Positions 26,791 through 40,365 of a stretch of 64,000 nucleotides of DNA are shown here, piece by piece. The translations under genes were made by a program, and so were the position numbers. Source of the stretch: Nocardiopsis alborubida (GTDB lineage: Bacteria > Actinomycetota > Actinomycetes > Streptosporangiales > Streptosporangiaceae); NCBI RefSeq assembly GCF_012396365.1, contig NZ_JAAXPG010000014.1:1-64000 (forward strand), written 5' to 3'. The notes under the pieces are model-generated. The model saw only the letters and a program-made list of their open reading frames with translations. It was not told the origin of the DNA and did not search any database. Every line of letters begins with the position of its first letter. The stretch's first letter is position 1.

Positions 26791-27888
26791 TCAGTCCCGC
26801 CCGCGGCGCAGGACCTCGGACAGGGACGACCCGGCGGCCACGGCCTCGCGCACCAGCTCCTCGCGGACCGAGTGCGCGGCCTCCACGCTGAGCAGGCTGT
26901 CGTCGATCTCCTGGGGACGTACCTGCTCCCGCGCGGAGGACAGCGCCAGGTCGGCGTAGTCCCCGGCGCGGTCGGCGATCTCCTGGCACTGCTCCCACTC
27001 GCGGTGCGCGGTCACCGCCGCGTGCACCCGCTCGCCGTAACCGGTCAGCACCCCGACCCGTTCGGTGAGCGCCTCGTGGGCGCGGGCCACCGCCTCCTCC
27101 TGCGGCTGGAGCGCCCGGGTGACCTGCTCGGACACGGCCTCGCGCCGGCGCGCCACCAGCTCCCTGCGCAGGGAGCGCAGCCGCAGCAGCTCCTGGGACA
27201 GCCGCCACTCCTCCTCGCGGAGCAGGGGCAGGGTCTGGGCGGCGTCGAAGGAGTCGCCGAGCACCCGGACGCCCTCCTCCACCCGGTCGGTGGCCTGCTG
27301 GAGCGCGGCGAACAGGTGGGCCTCGGGCTCCTCGTTGCGGGAGGCGTAGCCATGGGTGCGGCCGAAGTCCTGGGGCAGCACGTACCGGTCGGCGTACTCC
27401 GAGGCCAGGCGGGCGACCATGCCGGGCCGCAGGATGGCCCCGGCGCCGCCCGCGGCGGCGGTCAGGTAGAGGGCGGCGGTCGCGGGGTCACCGGGAACGG
27501 CGGCGCCGACCGGCCCGAGTGCCTGGTCGAGCAGTGTCCGGGCGCCCAGGACGCCCACGGTGGAGGCGGGCAGCGCCCAGAAGGCGTGCATGACCAGGTC
27601 GGCCCAGTCGTCGGTGAAGGAGCCCCTGAGCGAGGCCAGGCCGAGGACGGCCGCGGTCGTCCCCAGGCAGAGCAGGGCCACCAGGACGACTCCCGCTGCC
27701 GGGGAGAGCAGGGCGAGGGCGGCCAGGGAGGTGCACCCCGCGGCCGTGATCGCGGCGCCCTGGCGCCAGGTGGGCCCGCGCCGCGGGCGTGCCGCGGCCG
27801 GGAGCAGCTTCTCGGGACGGGCCCGCATGCGCGCGACCGCGCGTGGGGGGAGGTCCGGGTCGAAGGTCGGTCTGGAGGGGTGTGACAC
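26791..27888 (-). CDS. Hypothetical membrane protein (paralogue B)
   Basis: A 365-residue protein with four likely N-terminal membrane helices (about 45-85 and 95-160) and a long, helical, Glu/Arg-rich cytoplasmic C-terminal half (about 190-365) with coiled-coil character. It shares the QATDRV....VLG segment with the neighbouring 25214-26638 product but lacks its C-terminal helices. Function unknown. The GTG at 27888 is chosen because GAGGTGA lies 6 nt upstream; a GTG at 27897 is nearly equivalent. It is divergent from uvrB. Confidence 0.72.
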   Translation of the reverse strand: MSHPSRPTFDPDLPPRAVARMRARPEKLLPAAARPRRGPTWRQGAAITAAGCTSLAALALLSPAAGVVLVALLCLGTTAAVLGLASLRGSFTDDWADLVMHAFWALPASTVGVLGARTLLDQALGPVGAAVPGDPATAALYLTAAAGGAGAILRPGMVARLASEYADRYVLPQDFGRTHGYASRNEEPEAHLFAALQQATDRVEEGVRVLGDSFDAAQTLPLLREEEWRLSQELLRLRSLRRELVARRREAVSEQVTRALQPQEEAVARAHEALTERVGVLTGYGERVHAAVTAHREWEQCQEIADRAGDYADLALSSAREQVRPQEIDDSLLSVEAAHSVREELVREAVAAGSSLSEVLRRGRD

Positions 27889-28041
27889 GGCTGTCACCTC
27901 GCTTCGGACGCAGAGCGCTGGTCTCGATGGTAACTCCGCGCCCGCGACCGGGAAGGGATGTCGTACGCGGTCTGTAGCGTTAGGGGTGAGGGACACGCGG
28001 GCGGCGGGGGCGGCCCGCAGCTCGATGGGAGAAGAGGCGAC

Positions 28042-30141
<2,100 letters not shown>

Positions 30142-30323
30142 CGCCAGTGCCCATGGGGTAGCGTTTCCAGCTCTGGGAACACCGGGGTCAGATCGGCACT
30201 CACATCTCGGAACGGAAACTTTTTGAGAACGGTGAGGTCGCGCAGTTACCTCCGCGTGACATACTCTTGGCTTCGCGCAAGCCGTATGTCGCAATTGCCG
30301 GTTATCCGGTTGTGGGGGAGAAC

Positions 30324-30776
30324 ATGAGAGTTCGGCTTCTCGTGGCCGCGGGCGGCGGCCTGCTGATCACAGGCCTCCTTCCCGGCTGTGGTCTGGCCTT
30401 CGGGCACGAGGACGTCGAGCCGCCCAACGGCGCCCCGGGCACCGAGGGCGCCTCCGGCGAGGACGGGCCCGACATGCCCAAGCACAACGTCAGCACCGAG
30501 GACGTGCTCATCGTCGTCGACGACGGTGCCGAGGTGAGCGAGGACTGCGGCGAGCGCGAGGTCGTCGTGACCGCGGACGAGGCCGTCGTCGTGCTGCACG
30601 GCGACTGCGGACTGGTGCGCGCCACCGGCCGCGGGTCCACCGTCGACGTGGGATCGGCGGACAAGATCGTGCTGGTCGGGGTGGACAACAGGATCTCCTT
30701 CGCCTCCGGTGAGCCCGAGGTGATCAACCACGGGCGCAACACCACCGTGGCCGAGGGCGGCACCGCGCAGCGGTGA
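30324..30776 (+). CDS. DUF3060 lipoprotein
   Basis: A 150-residue secreted protein with a lipoprotein signal (MRVRLLVAAGGGLLITGLLP, then the lipobox Cys about residue 22), an acidic low-complexity linker, and a short beta-rich repeat region (EVVVTADEAVVVLHGDCG, VDNRISFASGEPEVINHG) resembling DUF3060. Two further cysteines could form a disulfide. The ATG at 30324 has GGGGGAG upstream. Function unknown. Confidence 0.82.
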   Translation: MRVRLLVAAGGGLLITGLLPGCGLAFGHEDVEPPNGAPGTEGASGEDGPDMPKHNVSTEDVLIVVDDGAEVSEDCGEREVVVTADEAVVVLHGDCGLVRATGRGSTVDVGSADKIVLVGVDNRISFASGEPEVINHGRNTTVAEGGTAQR

Positions 30777-31235
30777 TCCCGCGGACGTGGGCGCGCGTGC
30801 CGGGGCCGCGCGTCGGGAGGTCCGCGTCGGGAGGACCGTGCGGTGGTGGTCCCGCTGCGGCGGGTGCTGGGCGCCGGAAAGGCCGTGTCGGGGAATCCGT
30901 GTCGGGGCGTTGACCGCCCCGGCACCCGAGAGTGATCTTCGATCCGTTACCGTGGTGCGCGTCCGTGCGCGCGCAGGAAACGGCGGCGCGGGGACGCCGA
31001 GGCCGAGCGGGCGTGGCGACGCGCAGTGAATTCTTGGTTGCAGTTGGCTGTTTCGTCCTCCTGGCCGGCTCTGAGGCGGTACGGTCGTTTCGTCCCGCCT
31101 GCGGTGCGGCCTGTTCCCGCCCGGGTGGCACGATCCCGCCGGGGTGGCACGACGGCCCAGGTGCGGCGCACGCGCCCTGCCGGAGCCGTTCCGAGGGCGC
31201 GCGTTCGACGTGAGGACCCGCTAGGGGAGGGGTGG

Positions 31236-32231
31236 ATGAGCGGTTATGTCGCACGGGTGCGGCATGATGAGTCGCCCGGGGGCGACGTCGGCCTGGACCC
31301 GTTGGTGAGCTCGGCCGCCCAGCGCTGGGCGGCCGTGGATTCGCTGTTGCCCGAGCCGATCAACTTCGCTCCGGGCTCCTATCCCCTCCTGACCGTCAGC
31401 GACGAGGACGGCCGCGCCGTCGCCGCTGGCACCATGCACTACACCTGGTACCAGCCGGGCGAGGTCGGCCGGATATGGGGCGTGCCCGACCAGCACTGGC
31501 TCACCCCCATCGTGGGCGGCCCCGACCCCGGCCGAGCCCTGGACTCGCTGCTGACCAGCTGGCGCGACCAGCTGGAGGACCTGCCGACCGGCACCGGGTC
31601 GGAGTCGGCGGCCCTGGTGAGCTGGCCCGCCCGCGACGTGTGCGGCATCATCCCGCTCCAGCGCCACGGCCTGCAGCCCTACACCGTGCTGGCCGCCCGT
31701 CAGCGCCGCCGCGGCGTGCCCCCGTCGCTGCCGCCGCGCGACGTGACCATCCGGCTGGCCGACCGCAGCGACCTGACCCAGGTGGTCGGCCTGCTGATGG
31801 AGGAGCACCGCTACGAACAGCACTTCGGCGGGGTGTTCCTGCAACCCGACACCGCCGAGCAGACCCGTGAGGTGGCCGCCAGGGCGCTGAACCGCTCGCG
31901 GTCCTGGATCTGGCTGGCCGAGCGGCGAGGCCGCGCCGTGGGCCTGCTGTGGGTGTCCCCGCCGGAGCGCTCCCGTTGGGCCAAGTCGCTGGTCAACGCG
32001 CGCCCGATCGCGCACATCGGCTACGGCGTGGTGACCGCGGCGGAGCGCGGCAGCGGGATCGGCACCGCGCTGGTGGGCCAGGCGCACCAGGCGCTGGACA
32101 GCCACGGTGTGGGCGTCTCGGTGCTCAACTACGCGGCGATGAACCCGCTGTCGGGGCCGTTCTGGCACCGCATGGGGTACCGCCCGGTGTGGACGACCTG
32201 GGAGGTCCGCCCCGCGCTCGCTCTGCGCTGA
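31236..32231 (+). CDS. GNAT-family acetyltransferase (two-domain)
   Basis: A 331-residue protein; the C-terminal half is a GNAT domain starting VTIRLADRSDLTQVV, with the acetyl-CoA loop GVVTAAERGSGIGTALVGQA and the closing FWHRMGYRPVWTTWEV. The N-terminal ~165 residues (PINFAPGSYPLLTVSDEDGR, WYQPGEVGRIWG) look like a degenerate or second GNAT-like domain. The ATG at 31236 has GGGGAGGGG upstream. The substrate is unknown. Confidence 0.85.
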   Translation: MSGYVARVRHDESPGGDVGLDPLVSSAAQRWAAVDSLLPEPINFAPGSYPLLTVSDEDGRAVAAGTMHYTWYQPGEVGRIWGVPDQHWLTPIVGGPDPGRALDSLLTSWRDQLEDLPTGTGSESAALVSWPARDVCGIIPLQRHGLQPYTVLAARQRRRGVPPSLPPRDVTIRLADRSDLTQVVGLLMEEHRYEQHFGGVFLQPDTAEQTREVAARALNRSRSWIWLAERRGRAVGLLWVSPPERSRWAKSLVNARPIAHIGYGVVTAAERGSGIGTALVGQAHQALDSHGVGVSVLNYAAMNPLSGPFWHRMGYRPVWTTWEVRPALALR

Positions 32232-32512
32232 TCCGGCTCGGAGGCGGACCAGCGCCGGGGACGCGCGGTGGGCCGGGCGCCGGGCTGCGGCGGCGGGAGG
32301 AGGCGCGCCGGTCCGGACAGCGCGAAACCGGGCAGCACGAAACGGGGAGCTGGGGATGGCCCCCCGGTATCCAGTACACCGCGCTCCGCCCGTCCCGCGC
32401 CAGCCCGTTCCCGTGCCTGTGGACAACGGGAGGCGGAGCCCGGGGCGGGCCCGCCCCCCGGGGCTCCACTACCCTGTGCGCTGACGCAACGGCGCGTGGA
32501 AGGGGACGGACG

Positions 32513-35396
<2,884 letters not shown>

Positions 35397-35446
35397 CCTG
35401 GTGGCCGGGCGGGCGGGGCACGAGTGAGTCCTGAGAGGCGGAACCC

Positions 35447-36109
35447 ATGCCCAGTGACACCCACCCGGCCTTTTCCACGGGGGCGGACGCGAAGGTCGCG
35501 GACGCCCCCGAGTCATGGCCGGTGGAGCGCTCCGAGGAACGCTTCCGCAGCGTCAAGTGCGGCATGCGTACGGACTGGGTGCGCATGGTCGGCAGCGACG
35601 GCGAGGGCACGACCGTGGCCGCCCGCGACTACATGGAGCACCCCGGCGCCGCCGCGGCCCTGGCCCTGGACGCCGACGGCCGGGTGCTGCTCCAGCGCCA
35701 GTACCGCCACGCCACCCGGCACACCCTGTGGGAGCTGCCCGCCGGGCTCATCGACGAGGAGGGCGAGGGGCCGCTGCGCACCGCCCAGCGCGAGCTGGTC
35801 GAGGAGGCGGGGCTGCGCGCCGGGCGCTGGCACGAGCTGGCCGACTTCTTCCCCTCGCCCGGGTTCTCCGACGAGCGCATCCACGTGTACCTGGCCCGGG
35901 ACCTGTCGGTGGTGCCGCCCGAGGAGGTCGGCTTCGAACGCGAGCACGAGGAGGCCGACCTGGTCGCCGAGTGGGTCCCCCTGGAGGAGGCGGTCGCCCT
36001 GGTCATGGCGGGCAGGCTGCACAACGGCGCCACCGTCATCGGCGTCCTGGCCGCCCAGGCCGCCGCCGCGGACGGGTTCGCCTCCCTGCGCGAGCCCGCG
36101 GAGGACTGA
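35447..36109 (+). CDS. Nudix hydrolase, ADP-ribose pyrophosphatase-like
   Basis: A 220-residue Nudix protein, with the box GLIDEEGEG.....RELVEEAG carrying the REUxEE metal-binding core at about residues 102-125, and a following FFPSPGFSDERIHVYLA segment typical of ADP-ribose pyrophosphatases. It probably hydrolyses ADP-ribose or related sugars. The ATG at 35447 is preceded by GAGAGGCGGAACCC. It is followed after 3 bp by xerD. Confidence 0.92.
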   Translation: MPSDTHPAFSTGADAKVADAPESWPVERSEERFRSVKCGMRTDWVRMVGSDGEGTTVAARDYMEHPGAAAALALDADGRVLLQRQYRHATRHTLWELPAGLIDEEGEGPLRTAQRELVEEAGLRAGRWHELADFFPSPGFSDERIHVYLARDLSVVPPEEVGFEREHEEADLVAEWVPLEEAVALVMAGRLHNGATVIGVLAAQAAAADGFASLREPAED

Positions 36110-36112
36110 CCC

Positions 36113-37102
36113 GTGGCCGACCGGGCGGGCGAGGGGGAGGAGGATCCGCTGGCTCGGGTGTGCGCCGCCTTCCTGGACCACCTCAGCGCGGAGCGCGCCC
36201 TGGCCGACAACACCCTCGCGGCCTACCGGCGCGACCTGAAGCGCTACCGCGGGTACCTGGCGGAGCACGGCGTCCTCTCGCCCGACCGGGTGGGCCCCGC
36301 CCGGGTGGGCGACTTCCTGCGGGCCCTGCGCGAGGGCGACGCCGACCACCCGCCGCTCGGCGCCGCCTCGGCCGGGCGGGCCCTGGCCGCCGTGCGCGGC
36401 CTGCACCGCTTCGCGGCCCGGGAGGGCTGGGCCGCCACCGACCCGTCCGCCGACGTCTCCCCGCCCGCGCCGCCGATGCGCCTGCCCAAGGCGGTGCCGC
36501 TGGCGTCGGTGGAGCGACTCCTGGACGCCGCCGGGCCGGCCGGGTCCCCGGCCTCCGGCGACCGCGCCGGGCTGCTGGCCCTGCGCGACCGGGCCCTGCT
36601 GGAGGTGCTCTACGGCACGGGCGCGCGCGTCTCCGAGGCGGTGGGGCTGGACGTGGACGACGTCGCCGACGCGGTGGAGGGCGACGAGGCCGTGGGCCTG
36701 GTGCGCTTCCGAGGCAAGGGCGGCAGGGAGCGCGTGGTGCCGCTGGGCTCCCACGCCCGCCGTGCGCTCTCGGGCTACCTGGTGCGGGCCCGGCCGGGTC
36801 TGGCCGCCTCCGGCCGGGGCGGTCCGGCGCTGTTCCTCAACGCGCGCGGGGGCAGGCTCACCCGGCAGGGCGGCTGGGGGATCCTGGCGGCCGTGGCCGA
36901 GCGCGCCGGGGTCGAGGGCGTCTCACCGCACACCCTGCGTCACTCCTTCGCCACCCACCTGCTCGACGGCGGTGCCGATATCAGGGTCGTGCAGGAGTTG
37001 CTGGGACACAGTTCGGTCACCACCACACAGATCTACACGCTGGTGACGGTCGAGCACCTGCGCGAGGTGTACGCGTCGAGCCATCCCAGGGCACGGCGCT
37101 GA
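36113..37102 (+). CDS. xerD: Tyrosine recombinase XerD
   Basis: Chromosome-dimer resolution recombinase, 329 residues. The N-terminal core-binding SAM-like domain ([20 protein letters not shown]) is followed by the catalytic domain with Arg in [13 protein letters not shown], Lys in [37 protein letters not shown] with the nucleophile Tyr. All catalytic residues are present. The GTG is at 36113, 3 bp after the Nudix stop, implying co-transcription. Confidence 0.95.
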   Translation: MADRAGEGEEDPLARVCAAFLDHLSAERALADNTLAAYRRDLKRYRGYLAEHGVLSPDRVGPARVGDFLRALREGDADHPPLGAASAGRALAAVRGLHRFAAREGWAATDPSADVSPPAPPMRLPKAVPLASVERLLDAAGPAGSPASGDRAGLLALRDRALLEVLYGTGARVSEAVGLDVDDVADAVEGDEAVGLVRFRGKGGRERVVPLGSHARRALSGYLVRARPGLAASGRGGPALFLNARGGRLTRQGGWGILAAVAERAGVEGVSPHTLRHSFATHLLDGGADIRVVQELLGHSSVTTTQIYTLVTVEHLREVYASSHPRARR

Positions 37103-37213
37103 GCGGGGACGCGACCGCGCGGGGCCCGCGCGCGGGGGCGAAGCGGAACAACCCGGTTCGAGGTTCCGATTTCCCCCAGGGGCGCAGGCGTGGGATTCTA
37201 CCCGTACGTTTTG

Positions 37214-37243
37214 TTGAAGTGCGTCGTGTCGGCGTTCTAGAGT
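37214..37243 (+). promoter_or_regulatory. Promoter candidate for parA
   Basis: TTGAAG (37214-37219), 18-nt spacer, TAGAGT (37238-37243), about 110 bp upstream of the parA GTG. A GGAGG followed by a five-codon open frame (TTG to TGA, 37261-37278) lies in the leader. Confidence 0.5.
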
Positions 37244-37354
37244 CGCCGCGCGGAGGTACGTTGCTGTCGACATATTGAGTTTCCGACGGCGGCCAGGGAG
37301 CAGGGGCGCGCGGCATCCCTAGCCGTGGCCGATCCGTAGGGGAGGTCAAGGGTT

Positions 37355-38308
37355 GTGAACTGGGACAACGAGGCTGCGAACACCGCACCTGTCGGCGAGG
37401 GGGAGCGCGTCGACCCGGTGACCAACCCGTGGGGGACGACACGCAACACGGGGGTTGATCTGCACACCTCAAGACCCGACCGGGCCTATCCGGAGCCAGG
37501 GCCCGTCGACGAACACGGCCCGGCACGGATTGTAGCACTCTGTAACCAGAAGGGTGGGGTCGGCAAGACCACCACGACGATCAACCTCGGCGCCGCCATC
37601 GCCGAGTACGGAAGACGGGTGCTGCTGGTCGACTTCGACCCGCAGGGCGCGCTCTCCGTCGGCCTGGGCCGCCTCGATCCGCGCGAACTGGACCTGACCG
37701 TCTACAACCTGCTCATGCAGCGGGACGTGACGGTCGAGGACGTCCTGCTCAAGACCGACATCGACGGCCTGGACCTGATCCCGAGCAACATCGACCTGTC
37801 AGCCGCCGAGGTGCAGCTGGTCGGCGAGGTGGCGCGCGAGCAGATGCTGGGCCGCGCGCTGAGACCGGTCATCAACGACTACGACGTCGTCCTGATCGAC
37901 TGCCAGCCCTCGCTGGGCCTGCTCACCGTCAACGCGCTCACCGCCGCGGACGGCGTCATCGTGCCGCTGGAGTGCGAGTTCTTCGCGCTGCGCGGTGTGG
38001 CGCTGCTGATGGACACCATCCAGAAGGTCCAGGAGCGGCTCAACGAGGACCTGGTCATCGACGGCTTCCTGGGCACCATGTACGACCCGCGCACGCTCCA
38101 CGCGCGCGAGGTGCTGTCCACCATCATCGACGGGTTCGGGGACAAGGTCTACGGCACGGTCATCAACCGCACCGTGCGCTTCCCCGACGCCACCGTGGCG
38201 GGCGAACCCATCACCAGGTTCGACTCGTCCTCGGCCGGGGCCAACGCCTACCGGGAGCTGGCCAAGGAGGTGCTGGCGAGGTGGCCTCTCAGCGGTCACG
38301 GCGTGTGA
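37355..38308 (+). CDS. ParA/Soj-family ATPase
   Basis: A 317-residue Walker ATPase of the chromosome/cargo segregation group. The deviant Walker A CNQKGGVGKTTTTINLG, Walker B region VVLIDCQPSLGLL and the VPLECEFFALRGV and NRTVRFPDA segments are intact. A ~55-residue polar N-terminal extension precedes the domain. It is not the oriC-linked parA, since no parB lies beside it; in actinomycetes a second ParA sits upstream of scpA/scpB, as here. The GTG start at 37355 has GGAGG upstream. It overlaps the next gene (GTGTGA). Confidence 0.93.
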   Translation: MNWDNEAANTAPVGEGERVDPVTNPWGTTRNTGVDLHTSRPDRAYPEPGPVDEHGPARIVALCNQKGGVGKTTTTINLGAAIAEYGRRVLLVDFDPQGALSVGLGRLDPRELDLTVYNLLMQRDVTVEDVLLKTDIDGLDLIPSNIDLSAAEVQLVGEVAREQMLGRALRPVINDYDVVLIDCQPSLGLLTVNALTAADGVIVPLECEFFALRGVALLMDTIQKVQERLNEDLVIDGFLGTMYDPRTLHAREVLSTIIDGFGDKVYGTVINRTVRFPDATVAGEPITRFDSSSAGANAYRELAKEVLARWPLSGHGV

Positions 38309-38697
38309 CCCTACCCGGGGCGGACGAACTGTTCTTCCGTCCCAGCGGCACCGAGGAGGTGCCGGAAGAGACCGACCGCCAGCACAAGGCACCGGAGCAG
38401 GGCAGCAGGGGCGAGGCGTCGTCGCGCTCCAACGGCAGCAACAGGGGCACGTCCGCCGCGAAGGCCGCACGCGCGCCCAAACCGAGCGGGCGCCAACGCC
38501 ACGACGAGAAGATCACCGTCTACATCTCCGGGCCCGAACTGCTGGCGCTGGAACAGACCCGGCTCTCGCTGCGCGCCGAGCACGGGCTGTCCGCCGACAG
38601 GGGGCGCCTCGTCCGCGAGGCCGTCGCCGTGCTGCTGGCGGACTTCGAGGAGCACGGACCGGCCAGCATGCTGGTACGCAGGCTGACCGAGGACTGA
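38305..38697 (+). CDS. Small ParA-linked protein with ribbon-helix-helix-like C-terminus
   Basis: A 130-residue protein. The N-terminal ~70 residues are polar and disordered-looking; the C-terminal ~55 begin EKITVYISGPELLALEQTRL and end with a helix, resembling a ribbon-helix-helix DNA-binding domain by pattern (strand, then two helices). Its GTG overlaps the parA stop, so the two are coupled. A DNA-binding partner of the ParA is an inference. It is conserved at this position in actinomycetes as far as I recall. Confidence 0.75.
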   Translation: MTLPGADELFFRPSGTEEVPEETDRQHKAPEQGSRGEASSRSNGSNRGTSAAKAARAPKPSGRQRHDEKITVYISGPELLALEQTRLSLRAEHGLSADRGRLVREAVAVLLADFEEHGPASMLVRRLTED

Positions 38698-38749
38698 AGC
38701 ACGCGCACCGGTACCGGAGGGGGTGCCGGTTCGATGACGGAGGGGGCAC

Positions 38750-38783
38750 GGGTGTCACCGGCGGGTTCTGGCCGGTGACACCC
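38750..38783 (+). terminator. Terminator between parA unit and scpA
   Basis: A 13-bp perfect stem (GGGTGTCACCGGC with GCCGGTGACACCC), 8-nt loop, then TTGTCT. It lies 53 bp after the gene at 38305-38697 and suggests that scpA is transcribed separately or by readthrough. Confidence 0.7.
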
Positions 38784-38818
38784 TTGTCTCATGAGGAAGA
38801 CGACGCGGGGCCGGTGCC

Positions 38819-39694
38819 ATGGGGGCTGAGGGGACGTCGGCGGACACCGGCGCGGAGGTGGACGACAACGCCTTCCAGGTGCACCTCGACAACTTCGAGG
38901 GGCCCTTCGACCTGCTGCTGGGGCTGATCTCCAAGCACAAGCTCGACATCACCGAGGTGTCGCTGTCCAAGGTCACCGACGAGTTCATCGCGCACATCCG
39001 GGCGCACGGAGACGACTGGGACCTGGACCAGGCCAGCAACTTCCTGCTGGTCGCGGCGACCCTGCTGGATCTGAAGGCGGCGCGCCTGCTGCCGCGCGGC
39101 GACGTCGAGGACGAGGCCGACCTGGCCCTGCTGGAGGCCCGCGACCTGCTGTTCGCCCGGTTGTTGCAGTACCGGGCCTACAAGGAGGTCGCCTCCTTCA
39201 TGCGGGTGCGGCTGGCCTCGCAGGGGCGCCGCTACGCGCGCGCCGTCCCGCTGGAGGAGCGCTTCGCGGGGCTGCGGCCGGACGTGCTGTTCAAACTGGG
39301 CCCCCAGGAGTTCGCCGCCCTGGCGGGGATGGTCTTCACGCCCAAGGAGCCGCCCAGCGTCCCGGTCACCCACATCCACCAGGCCAAGACGTCGGTCAAG
39401 GAGCAGGGCGAACTGATGGTGGCGGAGCTGCGCGAGCACGGGCGGCTGACCTTCGCCCAGCTCACGGCCGCCTGCACCGGTACCTTCGAGGTCATCGCCC
39501 GCTTCCTCGCCCTGCTGGAGCTGTACCGGGCCTCCAACGTGGGCTTCGACCAGCCCGAACCGCTGGGGGAGCTGCTCGTCTCCTGGACCGGCGGCGAGGG
39601 CGAGGTCGAGCTGGAGAGCGAGTACGACGAGGCCGACGGCGCCGGGGACACCGGCGGCGGGAGCGGGCCGGGGGAGACGGAGGAGCGCCCATGA
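38819..39694 (+). CDS. scpA: Segregation and condensation protein A
   Basis: Kleisin that bridges SMC heads. The 291-residue protein has the N-terminal FQVHLDNFEGPFDLLLGLI, an unmistakable ScpA start, and HKLDITEVSLSKVTDEFI, then helical central and winged-helix C-terminal parts ending in an acidic tail. The ATG at 38819 gives a short leader before the conserved part. It overlaps scpB by 4 bp (ATGA). Confidence 0.95.
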   Translation: MGAEGTSADTGAEVDDNAFQVHLDNFEGPFDLLLGLISKHKLDITEVSLSKVTDEFIAHIRAHGDDWDLDQASNFLLVAATLLDLKAARLLPRGDVEDEADLALLEARDLLFARLLQYRAYKEVASFMRVRLASQGRRYARAVPLEERFAGLRPDVLFKLGPQEFAALAGMVFTPKEPPSVPVTHIHQAKTSVKEQGELMVAELREHGRLTFAQLTAACTGTFEVIARFLALLELYRASNVGFDQPEPLGELLVSWTGGEGEVELESEYDEADGAGDTGGGSGPGETEERP

Positions 39695-40365
39695 GCGTCC
39701 GGGACACGACGGCGGGGGACACGGCGGACCGGGAGGCGGTCGGCGCGGCCGGAGCGGTCGGCGGGGAAGCCGCGGGGGAGGCGGCCAGAGCGGCCGTGGA
39801 GACCGCCGGGGACGCGCCGGCCACTCTGCGCCGCGACCTGGAGGCCGTGCTGATGGTGGTGGACCAGCCGGTGTCGGAGTACGACCTGGCACGGGCCATG
39901 GACGTGCCCGTCACGGTGGTCGTCGGGGTGCTGGAGTCGCTGTCGCGGGAATACACCGAGCAGGGCCGGGGTTTCGACCTGAGGGCGGTGGCCGACGGGT
40001 GGCGTGTGTACACGCGGCCCGAATGCGCCGACGTCGTCGAGCACTTCCTCCGGGAGGGGCAGGAGGTGCGGCTCACCCAGGCCGCACTGGAGACGATGGC
40101 GGTGGTGGCCTACCGACAGCCGGTCTCCCGGGGCAGGGTCTCCGCCGTGCGCGGTGTCAACTGCGACGGGGTTATGCGTACCCTCGTACTGAGGGGCCTG
40201 ATCGAAGAGGCCGGACACGACTCCGAGTCCGGTGCGCTGCTGTATCGGACCACCTCCTATTTCCTGGAACGGTTGGGCCTGCGAGGCCTCGACGAGCTGC
40301 CTGATCTGGCGCCGTTCCTCCCCGACGACATCGAAGGTCTAGACGACACCGGTGAGCACACCTAA
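39691..40365 (+). CDS. scpB: Segregation and condensation protein B
   Basis: Winged-helix partner of ScpA in the SMC complex, 224 residues. After a variable ~45-residue N-terminus it has LRRDLEAVLMVVDQPVSEYD, GWRVYTRPE, TQAALETMAVVAYRQPVSRG and RGVNCDGVMRTLVLRGLIEE, diagnostic of ScpB. It overlaps scpA at the start and the next gene by 14 bp at the end. Confidence 0.95.
   Translation: MSVRDTTAGDTADREAVGAAGAVGGEAAGEAARAAVETAGDAPATLRRDLEAVLMVVDQPVSEYDLARAMDVPVTVVVGVLESLSREYTEQGRGFDLRAVADGWRVYTRPECADVVEHFLREGQEVRLTQAALETMAVVAYRQPVSRGRVSAVRGVNCDGVMRTLVLRGLIEEAGHDSESGALLYRTTSYFLERLGLRGLDELPDLAPFLPDDIEGLDDTGEHT

Noticed and set aside
37261..37278. Five-codon open frame with GGAGG before parA
   Set aside because: Could be an attenuating leader peptide but is too short to support; no alternative hairpins are evident.
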